This document shows positions 8,250 through 16,930 of a stretch of 64,000 nt of DNA, one piece after another. Below the pieces are notes generated by a model. That model worked only from the letters and a program-made list of their open reading frames with translations, was not told the DNA's origin and ran no database searches. Origin of the DNA: Herbiconiux flava. GTDB lineage: Bacteria > Actinomycetota > Actinomycetes > Actinomycetales > Microbacteriaceae. Both the position numbers and the translations under genes were made by a program. The stretch spans positions 3,038,001 through 3,102,000 of the forward strand of contig NZ_JACCBM010000001.1 of assembly GCF_013409865.1 (NCBI RefSeq), written 5' to 3'. Every line of letters begins with the position of its first letter. The first letter of the stretch is position 1.

Positions 8250-9377
8250 ATGGTCGAACGGGTGCTGGTGCTGGGTGGGTCCGAGTTCGTGGGGCGGGCG
8301 GTCGTCGAGGCCGCGCTGGCCCGCGGCTCCGAGGTGACGGTCGTGAACCGGGGGCGGCAGCCGGCGCCGGCGGGGGCGAGGTCGCTCGTGGCCGACCGGC
8401 GGGTTCCGGATGCTCTCGCCCGCGCCTTGGGCGACGAGCTCGCCGCTCCCGCCTCCGAGGGCTACCGCTACGATCTCGTCGTCGACACCTGGTCGTGGGA
8501 GCCGGAGGTCGTGCGGGAGAGCGCCCGGCTGCTCGAGCCCGTCGCGGAACGGTACTGCTACGTCTCGTCGCGCTCGGTGTACGCCGAGCCGGGCGCGGGG
8601 GCGGACGAGACCGCGGCGCTGGTGCCGGTGCCCGAGGAGGACGACGGCGACTACGCGGGGCGGAAGGCGGGCGGCGAGCGGGCGGTGGAGGAGGCGTTCG
8701 GCGCGCGGGGGCTGCTGGTGCGGCCCGGGCTGATCCTCGGGCCGTGGGAGAACGTGGGACGTCTGCCGTGGTGGCTCGGGCGGATGGCGCGGGGCGGGGA
8801 GGTGCTGGCGCCGGGTGAGGCCGGGGCGGGCATCCAGTACGTCGATGCGCGGGATCTGGCGTGGTGGCTGCTGGGGCTGCCGGCGGCGGTGCCGGTGCCG
8901 GTGGCGGGGGCTGCTGTGCCGGTGGCAGGGGTGGCGGGCGCTACGGCGCCGAGGGCCACGGACTCGGGAGTGACTGGAGCAGGTGCGAGGCGGAGTCTCG
9001 CGTTCGACGCGGTGAGCCCCGTCGGCCGGCACACGATGGGCGAGCTGCTCGAGGCCTGCGCCGCCGTGGCGGGATCGGGCCCGGCCGTGCAGCTGACCTG
9101 GGCGCCCGAGGACGTGCTGCTCGCCGAAGGCGTGGAGCCGTGGATCGAGCTGCCGGTGTGGCTGCCCGCCGGCCCCGACCACGACGCCCTGCACGGGTCC
9201 GACGTGTCGAGGGCGCTCGCCACGGGGCTGACGTTCCGGCCGCTGGCCGAGACGGTCGCCGACACCTGGGCGTGGCTCGGCGAGCGGGGTGGTGTGCCGC
9301 CGCAGCGGGCCGACCGGCCGGCGCTCGGCCTCTCGCCCGAGAAGGAGCGCCGCGTGCTGCAGCGGCTGCGGCACTGA
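8250..9377 (+). CDS. NAD-dependent epimerase/dehydratase-like protein (extended/atypical SDR)
   Basis: A 375-residue Rossmann protein starting LVLGGSEFVGRAV, with YVSSRSVYAEP and a YAGRK motif that supplies the expected Tyr-x3-Lys. LVRPGLILGP and the C-terminal helix region resemble extended SDRs of the NAD-dependent epimerase family that act on nucleotide sugars or related compounds. A Val/Pro/Ala/Gly repeat linker (about residues 211-236) interrupts the substrate domain. The ATG at 8250 has only a weak upstream site. The M18 peptidase gene follows after 22 bases and may be co-transcribed. Confidence 0.8.
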   Translation: MVERVLVLGGSEFVGRAVVEAALARGSEVTVVNRGRQPAPAGARSLVADRRVPDALARALGDELAAPASEGYRYDLVVDTWSWEPEVVRESARLLEPVAERYCYVSSRSVYAEPGAGADETAALVPVPEEDDGDYAGRKAGGERAVEEAFGARGLLVRPGLILGPWENVGRLPWWLGRMARGGEVLAPGEAGAGIQYVDARDLAWWLLGLPAAVPVPVAGAAVPVAGVAGATAPRATDSGVTGAGARRSLAFDAVSPVGRHTMGELLEACAAVAGSGPAVQLTWAPEDVLLAEGVEPWIELPVWLPAGPDHDALHGSDVSRALATGLTFRPLAETVADTWAWLGERGGVPPQRADRPALGLSPEKERRVLQRLRH

Positions 9378-9399
9378 CCCCGGGTGGTTGGATGGGGGG

Positions 9400-10671
9400 A
9401 TGATCGACACCGCCACGCACATCGACGACTTCGCCGCCTTCATCCGGGAGTCGCCGTCGTCGTACCACGCGGCCGCCGAGACGAGGCGGCGCCTGATCGA
9501 GGCCGGCTTCACAGCCCTGGACGAGGCGGACGAGTGGCCGCGGGAGCCCGGCCGCTACGTCGTGGTGCGCGACGGCGCCGTGATCGCCTGGGTGGTGCCG
9601 GAGGGCGCGACGGCGCTCAGCGCGTTCCGGGTGCTCGGCGCGCACACCGACTCCCCCGGCTTCAAGCTGAAGCCGAAGCCCACGACGGGCTCGAACGGCT
9701 GGCTGCAGGCCGGCGTCGAGGTCTACGGCGGCCCGCTGCTGAACTCCTGGCTCGACCGGGAGCTCGAACTCGCCGGGCGTCTCGTCACCCGCGACGGCGT
9801 CGAGCACCTCACCCGCACGGGTCCGTTCCTGCGCATCCCGCAGCTCGCCATCCACCTCGACCGCGACGCCAACACCGGGCTCACCCTCGACCGGCAGCGG
9901 CACACGGCGCCGGTCTTCGGGGTGGGCGACGCGAGCCAGGCCGACCTGCTCGGAATCCTCGCGCGGGCGGCCGGTGTCGAGGTCGAGGAGGTCGCGGGCT
10001 ACGACATCCTGACCGCCGACACCGCCTCGCCGGCCCGCTTCGGGCTCGACGCCGCCCTGTTCGCCGCCGGGCGGATGGACAACCTCAGCTCCGTGCACGC
10101 GGGCCTGGCGGCCCTCCTGACGGTGGGGCTCGAGGGCGACACGGTCTCGGTGCTCGCCGCCTTCGACCACGAGGAGCTCGGCTCCGAGTCACGTTCCGGC
10201 GCGAGCGGTCCGCTGCTCGCCGAGGTGCTCGGGCGGGTGCAGAACGGTCTCGGCGCGAGCGAGGAGGAGCGGGCGCGGGCGTTCGCCGCCTCGTGGTGCC
10301 TGTCGTCCGATGCGGGGCACTCCGTGCATCCGAACTACCCCGAGAAGCACGACCCGGTGAACCGGCCGGTCGCGGGCGGCGGCCCGCTGCTGAAGATCAA
10401 CGCGAACCAGCGCTACGCGACGGATGCGCACGGCGCCGCGCTCTGGCGCCGGGCGTGCGAGCGGGCCGGGGTCGACTACCAGGAGTTCGTGTCGAACAAC
10501 ACGGTCCCGTGCGGGTCGACGATCGGGCCGCTCACGGCGACGCGGCTCGGCATCCGCACGGTCGACGTCGGGGTGCCGCTGCTGTCGATGCACTCCGCGC
10601 GCGAGCTCGCGCACGTCGACGACCTCGTGGCGCTGTCGGCGGCGATCGGGGCGTTCTTCGCCGGAGCCTGA
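9400..10671 (+). CDS. M18 family aminopeptidase
   Basis: A 423-residue zinc aminopeptidase of the aspartyl/aminopeptidase-I type. The metal-site motifs are all present in order: GAHTDSPGFKLKP, RMDNLSSVHA, FDHEELGSES, SDAGHSVHPNY and a C-terminal MHSARE. These give the His, Asp and Glu ligands of a dinuclear centre and the general-base Glu. It should remove N-terminal (often acidic) residues from peptides in the cytoplasm. The start is the ATG directly preceded by a G-rich run. It probably forms a small operon with the epimerase-like gene. Confidence 0.92.
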   Translation: MIDTATHIDDFAAFIRESPSSYHAAAETRRRLIEAGFTALDEADEWPREPGRYVVVRDGAVIAWVVPEGATALSAFRVLGAHTDSPGFKLKPKPTTGSNGWLQAGVEVYGGPLLNSWLDRELELAGRLVTRDGVEHLTRTGPFLRIPQLAIHLDRDANTGLTLDRQRHTAPVFGVGDASQADLLGILARAAGVEVEEVAGYDILTADTASPARFGLDAALFAAGRMDNLSSVHAGLAALLTVGLEGDTVSVLAAFDHEELGSESRSGASGPLLAEVLGRVQNGLGASEEERARAFAASWCLSSDAGHSVHPNYPEKHDPVNRPVAGGGPLLKINANQRYATDAHGAALWRRACERAGVDYQEFVSNNTVPCGSTIGPLTATRLGIRTVDVGVPLLSMHSARELAHVDDLVALSAAIGAFFAGA

Positions 10672-10756
10672 GGGTCAGGCCGTGCTGCCGGCCTCGTCGC
10701 GCGGGCCGCGGCACCCCAGGCTCTGACGCGCGGGGGCGTGAGGCTCAGGCCGTGCC
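10669..10756. repeat. direct repeat over the end of the peptidase gene and the end of the convergent gene
   Basis: TGAGGGTCAGGCCGTGC at 10669-10685 recurs with one mismatch at 10739-10755, a period of 70. The right copy contains the stop of the minus-strand membrane-protein gene; the left copy contains the stop of the aminopeptidase gene on the plus strand. Confidence 0.7.
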
Positions 10757-11356
10757 GCAGCGCGAGATGCTGCGCAGCGTCACCGTCGTGCCGTCGTCGC
10801 CGGGCGAGACGATGGCGGTGAGTGGCACGAGGTTCAGCCCGATCAGACGGATGCTCGTTCCGCCGTCGTCCCCCTGCGCCTCCGTGACGACGCTCCACCC
10901 CTTCGCCCCGTACGAGTCGGAGACACTCGCCGCCCACGCCGCCGGGTCGAACCCCGGAGCCATGGTCAGCACCCGCTCGAGCTCGTACTGCCGGCGGTCG
11001 CTCTCGTCGACGCACGGTTCGACGACCGAGGAGTCCTGAACCGAGACCGGCGGCGCCGGCAGGGTGGCCGTCAGCTCGTCGGCCTGGGCCGTCGCCTCGG
11101 CGGTCGCCCCTTCGAGGGTCGTGGGGGCGGATGACCGCGAGGTCGTGAGGCCGATGACGACGGCCACCACGAGCACGATGCCGATGCCGAGCCAGACGAG
11201 CGTCGCCGGCCGGAGCAGCCCGGCCCATGGCTCGCCCTTCGGCGGGATGACGGGCAGCTTCCGGCGCGGCAGCAGCCGGAACCCGTCGAGGGCCGAGGCG
11301 GCGGTGGGCTCCCGGCTCGGCAGCTGGGGGTCGCGGGGCGCGCGGTCCTCGGGCAT
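10745..11356 (-). CDS. single-pass membrane protein, unknown function
   Basis: The 203-residue protein has a 50-residue basic, Pro-rich cytoplasmic N terminus (LLPRRKLPVIPPKGEPW), one transmembrane helix (about residues 52-72, LVWLGIGIVLVVAVVIGL) and an external domain with two cysteines. The start at 11356 has GGAAGGGGC upstream. No enzyme motif is visible. The layout resembles small actinobacterial envelope proteins with a DUF-type extracellular domain; I do not recognise the family. Confidence 0.75.
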   Translation of the reverse strand: MPEDRAPRDPQLPSREPTAASALDGFRLLPRRKLPVIPPKGEPWAGLLRPATLVWLGIGIVLVVAVVIGLTTSRSSAPTTLEGATAEATAQADELTATLPAPPVSVQDSSVVEPCVDESDRRQYELERVLTMAPGFDPAAWAASVSDSYGAKGWSVVTEAQGDDGGTSIRLIGLNLVPLTAIVSPGDDGTTVTLRSISRCGTA

Positions 11357-11466
11357 CGGGCCCCTTCCGTTCTCGACGGCCCGATGCTACCGGAGCGCCA
11401 TCGGAGCCGGCTGAGCGGTGCCCGCGGGCCGCCCAGGCGGGGCCGGGGCCGGCCCCAGGGTAGGGG

Positions 11467-11490
11467 CTAGCGGCAAGGTCGGGCCTAGCC
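11467..11490. repeat. short near-repeat around the stop of the small lipoprotein gene
   Basis: GGCTAGCGGC near 11465-11474 and GCCTAGCCGTC near 11483-11493 place two CTA triplets (TAG on the minus strand) 18 bases apart, so the second stop is in frame downstream of the true one. The similarity is short and could be chance. Confidence 0.35.
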
Positions 11491-11742
11491 GTCGAGCGTG
11501 CCCGAGTCGTCGCTCGAGGTGGGGGCGGGCGTCGGGAAGTCCGACTCGGCCGGCGCCGGCGTCGAGGACTGGAACGGCGACGGCGTGATGTCGTCGTCGG
11601 GGGCCACGGGCGTTCCGGACGAGGTGCGCTCGGGATACGGCGTCTGCGCGTCGGCATCGCAGCCGGTGAGCCCGACGACGGCCCCGCTCGCGAGCAGGGC
11701 GGCGGCGGAGAGGGAGAGGATGCGGTGGCGGAGGGTGGTCAT
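11485..11742 (-). CDS. small predicted lipoprotein
   Basis: The 85-residue protein begins MTTLRHRILSLSAAALL, a lipoprotein signal peptide ending in the lipobox LTGC near residue 28. The rest is a low-complexity Pro/Ser/Thr/Asp tail with no predicted fold. GGAAGGACGACCC precedes the ATG at 11742. It should be attached to the outside of the membrane, with a flexible tail reaching into the wall. Long frames that read through this region from 12762 are out of context because the lipoprotein start is so clear. Confidence 0.7.
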   Translation of the reverse strand: MTTLRHRILSLSAAALLASGAVVGLTGCDADAQTPYPERTSSGTPVAPDDDITPSPFQSSTPAPAESDFPTPAPTSSDDSGTLDG

Positions 11743-11765
11743 GGGTCGTCCTTCCAGGGCGGGGT

Positions 11766-11808
11766 CTCCTCCCAGCAAACCCCCCGGAACGGGGGCTCGC
11801 CAGGAGGC
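11766..11808 (-). terminator. nested hairpin between the hydrolase operon and the small lipoprotein
   Basis: CCCCCG-GAA-CGGGGG (11781-11795) is a perfect 6-bp stem. It is flanked by CTCCT and AGGAG, which can extend the structure. It lies downstream of the hydrolase stop at 11859 and upstream of the lipoprotein start, so it could end the hydrolase transcript. No T-tract follows. Confidence 0.45.
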
Positions 11809-11858
11809 TGGACAAACCCGGCCGGTCGCCATGACCGCGAGCGCGACCAGGTAGCGGG

Positions 11859-12533
11859 TCACGGCCGGGCCGCCGCCTCGACCGTCACCGCCAGCGTCGT
11901 GGCGTGCCGGAGCACCCGGAAGTGCCCGCCCACCCGCACCTTCACGTTCTCGGCCCCGGGCAGCACGCTCGACTCGGGGATGATCGGGTCGTACTCGCCG
12001 AAGACCGAGGTGATGCGGTCGTTCACCCGGTCCTCTTTGTTGAGCAGCACGGTCAGCGGGTCGCTGGCACGGAAGGCGCGGAGGGTGCGGTTCGGCGCGA
12101 AGTCGGCGTAGCGGGAGCCCGAGAAGGGAGTCGCGATCGCGACCATCCGCACGAGGCGACGGTCGGGGTCGAGCTCGAGCATCGCGTACTTGCCGATCAG
12201 CCCGCCCTTGCTGTGCGCGGCGATGAAGACGTCGTCCAGGCCGTTCTGCCGCACGAAATCGGCGACCACGCCGGCGCTGTCGATCACGGGCCGGCGGTTG
12301 TGGCGCAGGGCCTCGATCACGAACACCGGATGCCCGCGCCCGTGCAGCGCCTCGATGACCGGCGCCATGAAGTGCCAGGTCTCGTACACCCCGGGGATGA
12401 CGATGCACGGACGCTCGGTGCCGGTCTGGAAGTCGGCCGGGTCGGAGCGGGAGGCCATCCCGGCGAGCTGGAGGCCGGCGGCGGTGGCGTAGTCCTCGAC
12501 GAACCAGCGGGCACGGGCGACGAGGCCCGTCAC
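11859..12533 (-). CDS. alpha/beta hydrolase (triacylglycerol lipase-like)
   Basis: A 224-residue alpha/beta hydrolase-like protein. Key segments are IVIPGVYETWHFM, the nucleophile elbow AAHSKGGLIGK (Ser in HSKGG), FGEYDPIIP for the acid, and VGGHFRVL for the His. HSKGG in place of GxSxG is typical of a lipase-like subgroup. The GTG start at 12533 overlaps the TGA of the upstream hydrolase gene (GTGA), indicating coupled translation. Together the pair may handle an ester substrate; none can be named. Confidence 0.82.
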   Translation of the reverse strand: MTGLVARARWFVEDYATAAGLQLAGMASRSDPADFQTGTERPCIVIPGVYETWHFMAPVIEALHGRGHPVFVIEALRHNRRPVIDSAGVVADFVRQNGLDDVFIAAHSKGGLIGKYAMLELDPDRRLVRMVAIATPFSGSRYADFAPNRTLRAFRASDPLTVLLNKEDRVNDRITSVFGEYDPIIPESSVLPGAENVKVRVGGHFRVLRHATTLAVTVEAAARP

Positions 12534-13333
12534 CCGTGCACCCCGGCCGCGCGCTCGGGCCGGTGCGCCTGCGCAGGCCCGTGCACGGGCGCCTGCCCGT
12601 GCGGGTGCTCGTACTCGGCCGCGAACTGCTCGATCGAGGCCGCCACCGTGCGGGCGGCCGAACGCTGCACGACGTGGCCATGGCCCCGCACCTCCAGCAG
12701 GCGTCCGTCGGCCGCGACCGCGGCCAGCTCCCGGCACCACGGTGCCCGGGCGATCGGATCACGGCTGCCGCGCACGACCAGGACGGGCGCCTGCACGGCG
12801 GCGACCGCCTCCGTGGTGGGGTACGTGAGCATCGGCCCCAGTTCGGTGAAGAACCAGCGCACCCCTGTGCGGAGGTAGTCGGTCACGACGATCGCGTTCG
12901 TGCCGAGCGGCTCGCAGAAGGTGTCCGCCGCCAGGTCGAGCGCCTGCTGCCACGCCGTGGGTCGCGCCGGATCGGTCACGGGCCCGATCAGCACCAGGGC
13001 GCCCACGAGGTCGGGTCGGCGGAGCGCCAGCTCCAGCGCGAACTGCACCCCCATGGAGTGCCCGACGACGGTGCACCCCGACAGGCCCCGGGCGTCGAGG
13101 GCGGCGGCCACGACCTCGGAGTGGTCGGCGACCGAGAAGGGCCGGGGCGGGCGCGGGGTGCCCGCGAAGCCGGGCAGGTCGAACGAGAGGGTCAGGCGGC
13201 TGTCGGAGAGCTCCTCCTGCAGCCGGTCGCTGTAGCGGTGCGAGACGCCGATACCGTGCAGGATGACGACCGCCGACGGCTCACCGGGCGTGCCGGCGGA
13301 GGGGCCGGATCGCGGCGCGGTCGTGCCGGCCAT
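12530..13333 (-). CDS. alpha/beta hydrolase
   Basis: About 267 residues of alpha/beta hydrolase fold: VVILHGIGVSHRYSD for the oxyanion region, the nucleophile elbow VVGHSMGVQ, VVRGSRDPIA for the acid and GHGHVVQ for the catalytic His. The last 30 residues are His/Pro/Ala-rich. The ATG at 13333 is chosen; a TTG four codons upstream (13345) is an alternative and neither has a strong ribosome site. It is the first gene of a two-gene operon with the lipase-like gene. Confidence 0.85.
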   Translation of the reverse strand: MAGTTAPRSGPSAGTPGEPSAVVILHGIGVSHRYSDRLQEELSDSRLTLSFDLPGFAGTPRPPRPFSVADHSEVVAAALDARGLSGCTVVGHSMGVQFALELALRRPDLVGALVLIGPVTDPARPTAWQQALDLAADTFCEPLGTNAIVVTDYLRTGVRWFFTELGPMLTYPTTEAVAAVQAPVLVVRGSRDPIARAPWCRELAAVAADGRLLEVRGHGHVVQRSAARTVAASIEQFAAEYEHPHGQAPVHGPAQAHRPERAAGVHG

Positions 13334-13405
13334 GTCAGCCGACAACGACGGTGCCTGCCGCCGACTCCCTGCCGCTGGTCACCGGGGTCATCCTGGCGGG
13401 AGGAT

Positions 13406-14767
13406 TCACGAGGACTTCCGCTTCTTCGCCGCTGCGGCGGCGAGCGCCTTGAACGACCCGTCGAAGGCGCGCTTCGGGTGGCGCACCGCCGGAAGGGCGA
13501 CGAGCTCGCGGCCGGCCACGGCCTCCGCGATCCAGCCGAGCAGCACGCGGGTCTTGCGGCCGAGGGTGGGCAGGGCGAGCAGGTGGTAGCTGCGGTGGGC
13601 CAGCCACGCCGGCAGGCCGTTCAGGCGCACTCCCTTGATGTTCGCGGCGCCGTCGCCGATGCCGTAGCTCGCCACGGTGCCGAGCGAGACGTGGCGGTAC
13701 TCCTCGGGCTCCCGGCCGGCCAGGTCGGCGAGCACGTTGCGGGCCGCCACGGGACCCTGCCGCATCGCGTTCTGCGCGTTCGGCGGGTAGTAGGCGGGCT
13801 GCGATTCGGCGGTGAGGTCGGGGATCTGGGCGATGTCACCGACGGCCCAGACGCCCGGAACCGGCGTGCCGTCCTCGCGCACCACGCGCAGCGAGGCGTC
13901 GGCCATCAGGTGGCCCTTCGGCCCGCGCGGCAGGTCGGTGGCGTCGAGCACGGGATTCGGCTGCACCCCGGCCGTCCAGATCACGGTGCCGGCGGCGAAG
14001 CTCTCCCCCGTGCTCAACTCGACGACCGCGTCCTCGACGCTCTTCACCGTCGTCTCCAGCCGCACGTCGATGCCCTTCTCGCGCAGGTGACCGAGGGTCC
14101 AGCGGGAGAGCTCCGGGCCCACCTCGGGAGCCACCCGGTCGAGGGCCTCGACCAGCACCCAGCGGATGTCCTTACGGGACAGATGGTCGTGCTGGGCGAC
14201 GGCCTTCACGCTCAGGTCGGCCAGTTCGGACAGCCCCTCGACCCCGGTGTAGCCCCCGCCTACGACGAGGAAGGTGAGCGCCTTCGCGCGCTCGGCCGGG
14301 TCGTCGGTGCCCGCCGCGCGTTCGACCTGCTCGATCACGTGGTCGTGCAGGAAGGCCGCCTCCTCCACCGTCTTGAAGCCGATGCCGTGCTCCTGAAGCC
14401 CAGGCGTCGGGAAGACCCGTGAGATGGCTCCCATCGCGACGATCAGCTCGTCGTAGCCGAGCGTGGACTCGGAGCCGTCGGCCGCGCGGAGCGACACGCT
14501 CCTCGAGCCGGAGTCGACACCAGTGACCGAGGCCTGCAGCACCCGGCAGCGGCGGAGTGTGCGGCCGAGCGGCACCGTGACGTCGCGCGGGGCGACGTGC
14601 CCGCCCGCGACCTCGGGGAGCAGCGGCTGGTAGGTCATGTAGGTGTTCGGGTCGACGACGGTGACCTCGAGGTCACGGTCGACGTGCCGCTGCAGCAGCC
14701 GGGCCGCCATCAGGCCGCCGTAGCCGCCGCCGAGGATCAGCACTCGGGCGATTCCGCCTGTTCTCAT
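13406..14767 (-). CDS. ndh: type II NADH dehydrogenase (NDH-2)
   Basis: The 453-residue flavoprotein has the FAD-binding ILGGGYGGLMAARLL at the N terminus, the NADH-binding FLVVGGGYTGVEGLSELA near residues 165-183, and the FAD-closing WAVGDIAQIP. YQPLLPEVAGGHV and AYYPPNAQNAMRQG are typical of NDH-2. These single-subunit enzymes pass electrons from NADH to quinone at the inner membrane face without pumping protons. The C terminus is basic (AAKKRKSS). GAAGGAGACGACC precedes the ATG at 14767. The gene is divergent from the GT2 gene and monocistronic. Confidence 0.93.
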   Translation of the reverse strand: MRTGGIARVLILGGGYGGLMAARLLQRHVDRDLEVTVVDPNTYMTYQPLLPEVAGGHVAPRDVTVPLGRTLRRCRVLQASVTGVDSGSRSVSLRAADGSESTLGYDELIVAMGAISRVFPTPGLQEHGIGFKTVEEAAFLHDHVIEQVERAAGTDDPAERAKALTFLVVGGGYTGVEGLSELADLSVKAVAQHDHLSRKDIRWVLVEALDRVAPEVGPELSRWTLGHLREKGIDVRLETTVKSVEDAVVELSTGESFAAGTVIWTAGVQPNPVLDATDLPRGPKGHLMADASLRVVREDGTPVPGVWAVGDIAQIPDLTAESQPAYYPPNAQNAMRQGPVAARNVLADLAGREPEEYRHVSLGTVASYGIGDGAANIKGVRLNGLPAWLAHRSYHLLALPTLGRKTRVLLGWIAEAVAGRELVALPAVRHPKRAFDGSFKALAAAAAKKRKSS

Positions 14768-14871
14768 GGTCGTCTCCTTCGCGTGATCGGGTCGTGGAGT
14801 CCTGGGCGTGACCATACTCGCGGGCGCCTCCGTCCGCAGGGGCCGGGCGGGAGACGGTTCCGCAGAGTACG

Positions 14872-14985
14872 GTGACGACTCGTAGCGCCACATCGACTTC
14901 CCCGGCGGCACCCGGCCCCACGCCGGAACTCCGTGCCGTGGAGAAGGCCGCCCAGGTCGAGAAGGACATGATCAGCACCACGTGA
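14872..14985 (+). CDS. candidate small ORF coupled to the GT2 gene
   Basis: A GTG-started frame of 37 codons ends in a TGA that overlaps the GTG of the following glycosyltransferase (GTGA), the same junction used by real operons in this window. Its C-terminal half (ELRAVEKAAQVEKDMISTT) reads like a helix. The ribosome site is weak and no family is recognised, so it may be chance. Confidence 0.3.
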   Translation: MTTRSATSTSPAAPGPTPELRAVEKAAQVEKDMISTT

Positions 14986-15863
14986 CGAACCATCGACGAG
15001 ACACCGCCGGAGACCCCGACCGCCCCGCCGCCGCCCGCGACACCCCGCCCACGATCTCGGTCGTGATCCCGGTGCGCGACGACGCCGACGGGCTCCGGCG
15101 GTGTCTCCGCTCGCTGGCCGCCCAGACCCTCGCGCCCCTGGAGATCGTGGTCGTCGACAACGGGTCGAGCGACGACAGCGCGGCCGTGGCCCGGGCCGCG
15201 GGCGCCCGGGTCGTGACGGAGGACGAGGAGGGCATCCCGGCCGCCTCCGCCCGCGGCTTCGACGAGGCCAGGGGTGACATCGTGGCGCGGCTGGACGCGG
15301 ACTGCGTGCCGCCCGTGGAGTGGATCGCCGGCATCGCCCGCGCCTTCCGCGAGCGCCCGGGGCTCGTCGCCGTGACGGGCGACGCACGGTTCTCCGACGG
15401 GCCGCGGCTGCTGCGCCGGCCCCTCGCCGTCGTGTACCTGGGCGCCTACGCCCTGTTCTCGGCGCCCGCCCTCGGCCATCCGCCTCTGTTCGGCTCGAAC
15501 TGCGCCGTGCGGCGCGAGGCCTGGCTCGCCGTGCGGGACGAGGTGCACCGGCACGACCTGCTCGTGCACGACGACCTCGACCTGTCGGTGCACCTCGGCG
15601 CCCTGCCGGCGGCCGCGCACGGTGCCCGTGGCCGGTGGCGCCGGCCGGGCATCCGTCTCGACCGCCGCATCGGCATGGGCATCTCGATGCGGCCCTTCGC
15701 CGACCCGCGGGCCTTCCTGCTGCGGGTGCGGCGCGGAGTGCACAGCCTGACGGTGCACGGCGGGCAGGAACTGCCCCGGCCGCTGCTACCCCGGCCGATG
15801 CTGCGCCGGACCCCGCTGCCCCGCTCGCCGCGGCCCCGCACCCCGCTGCCCCCCGGCCGGTGA
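14982..15863 (+). CDS. family 2 glycosyltransferase
   Basis: A 293-residue GT-A enzyme: ISVVIPVRDDADGLRRCL at the N terminus, VVVDNGSSDDS, the metal-binding ARLDADCVPP, and HDDLDLSVHL as the acceptor-side acidic motif. The last 45 residues are Arg/Pro-rich with repeated LPR and TPLP units and look disordered. It should transfer a sugar from a nucleotide sugar at the cytoplasmic membrane face. The GTG start is supported by overlap with a small upstream frame, not by a strong ribosome site. Confidence 0.85.
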   Translation: MTNHRRDTAGDPDRPAAARDTPPTISVVIPVRDDADGLRRCLRSLAAQTLAPLEIVVVDNGSSDDSAAVARAAGARVVTEDEEGIPAASARGFDEARGDIVARLDADCVPPVEWIAGIARAFRERPGLVAVTGDARFSDGPRLLRRPLAVVYLGAYALFSAPALGHPPLFGSNCAVRREAWLAVRDEVHRHDLLVHDDLDLSVHLGALPAAAHGARGRWRRPGIRLDRRIGMGISMRPFADPRAFLLRVRRGVHSLTVHGGQELPRPLLPRPMLRRTPLPRSPRPRTPLPPGR

Positions 15864-15901
15864 GAGGAGCACGGTGATCCCCTGGATCGCTCGCCGAGCG
15901 G

Positions 15902-16120
15902 CTACGCCTGACCGCCGTCGTCAACGGGCAGCAGCGCGAGGGCCACGCCGGGCGTGATCAGAAGTCGCGCCTGCTGCGGCACGCCCTCACCGTGATTGAC
16001 GATGAGCCAGCCCGGCTCGCCGCTGCGCACGATGGTCTCGATCTCCTTCTGGAGCTCGTCGACGTCCCGGCCGCCCACCGAGTAGTGGTTGCCGGCGTAG
16101 TCGATGTTGATTCTCTTCAT
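15902..16120 (-). CDS. small conserved-looking protein, unknown function
   Basis: The 72-residue protein starts MKRINIDYAGNHYSVGGRD and has DELQKEIETIV as its helix, then an Asn-His-Gly-rich strand. The ATG at 16120 follows GAGGGAAGCGTGAC, a good ribosome site. The codon pattern is normal for the region. I do not recognise the family; the size and mixed alpha/beta pattern suggest a small soluble protein. It is divergent from the GAF-ANTAR pair across a 93-base gap with a dyad. Confidence 0.7.
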   Translation of the reverse strand: MKRINIDYAGNHYSVGGRDVDELQKEIETIVRSGEPGWLIVNHGEGVPQQARLLITPGVALALLPVDDGGQA

Positions 16121-16160
16121 GTCACGCTTCCCTCGAATGCTCCAGACTGAGCCTCCGGCA

Positions 16161-16190
16161 CCGGTTTGGCAATGGCCCGGCCGAAACCGG
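16161..16190. promoter_or_regulatory. dyad in the divergent gap upstream of the GAF-ANTAR pair
   Basis: CCGGTTT (16161-16167) and AAACCGG (16184-16190) form a perfect 7-bp inverted repeat with a 16-base spacer, inside a 93-base divergent gap. TACGGT seven bases before the ATG at 16214 is a possible leaderless -10. It could be a regulator site or a chance GC-rich dyad. Confidence 0.3.
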
Positions 16191-16213
16191 CCGCAGTTGA
16201 TACGGTTCTGTTC

Positions 16214-16930
16214 ATGGCCGATGCATTCTCCGACGCTCTGCAGGAGCTCCGAGAGTTCAGTGGAGCCGATGCCACCCGCCTGGCCGAGCCCATCGCCCGC
16301 AGCTTCCCGGTGTCGGGCGCCTCGATCTCCACCCTCGGTGAGATCCTCACGTCCGAGACGGTCTCGGCGAGCGACCCGCTGGCCGCGCGCCTCGACGAAC
16401 TGCAGCTCGACCTGGGCGAGGGCCCCTGCTGGGACGCGCTGCGCACGTTCGCCCCCGTCTTGGAACCCGACATCCGCCACCGCCCGCGCGGCTCGTGGCC
16501 GGTGTTCCTGCCGGCCGTCGCCCAGGAGGGGATCGGAGCGGTGTTCGCGTTCCCGCTCGCCGTCGGCCACCTGCGGCTGGGAGCCGTCGACCTCTACTCC
16601 GTCGACCCGACGACCCTCACGCCCCGGCAGGCCCGGCAGGCGTCGGCGATGGCCGCCGTGGTGAGCCGGCTGGTCCTGCGACGCGCCCTCGAGGCGGCCT
16701 CCGACGATGAACCGGTCTCGGCGCCGATCGACCGCTACTCCCGGCGCGCCATCCACCAGGCCACCGGGATGGTGATCGCCCAGCTCGGGGTGTCGGTCGA
16801 CGACGCGGAGATGCTCGTGCGCGGTCACGCCTACGCCGAGAGCCGCACCATGGCCGAGGTGGCCGACGACATCCTGAACGGCCGCCTGCGCTTCTCGGTC
16901 GACGGGGACCTCATCGAGGACCGCGCGTGA
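16214..16930 (+). CDS. GAF-ANTAR regulator 1
   Basis: A 238-residue protein: a GAF-like sensor in the first about 160 residues (LDLGEGPCWDALRTFAPV, FAFPLAVGHLRLGAVDLYS) and a C-terminal ANTAR domain (IHQATGMVIAQLGVSVDDAEMLVRG). ANTAR domains bind paired hairpins in nascent RNA and block termination. The Cys in GEGPCWDA is conserved between this protein and its neighbour (EAGPCHRS), which suggests a shared ligand or redox sense. Its TGA overlaps the GTG of the next ANTAR gene. Confidence 0.85.
   Translation: MADAFSDALQELREFSGADATRLAEPIARSFPVSGASISTLGEILTSETVSASDPLAARLDELQLDLGEGPCWDALRTFAPVLEPDIRHRPRGSWPVFLPAVAQEGIGAVFAFPLAVGHLRLGAVDLYSVDPTTLTPRQARQASAMAAVVSRLVLRRALEAASDDEPVSAPIDRYSRRAIHQATGMVIAQLGVSVDDAEMLVRGHAYAESRTMAEVADDILNGRLRFSVDGDLIEDRA

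Noticed and set aside
11766-11808. Rho-independent terminator with T-tract
   Set aside because: The hairpin is strong but no T-run follows, so it is listed only as terminator-like.
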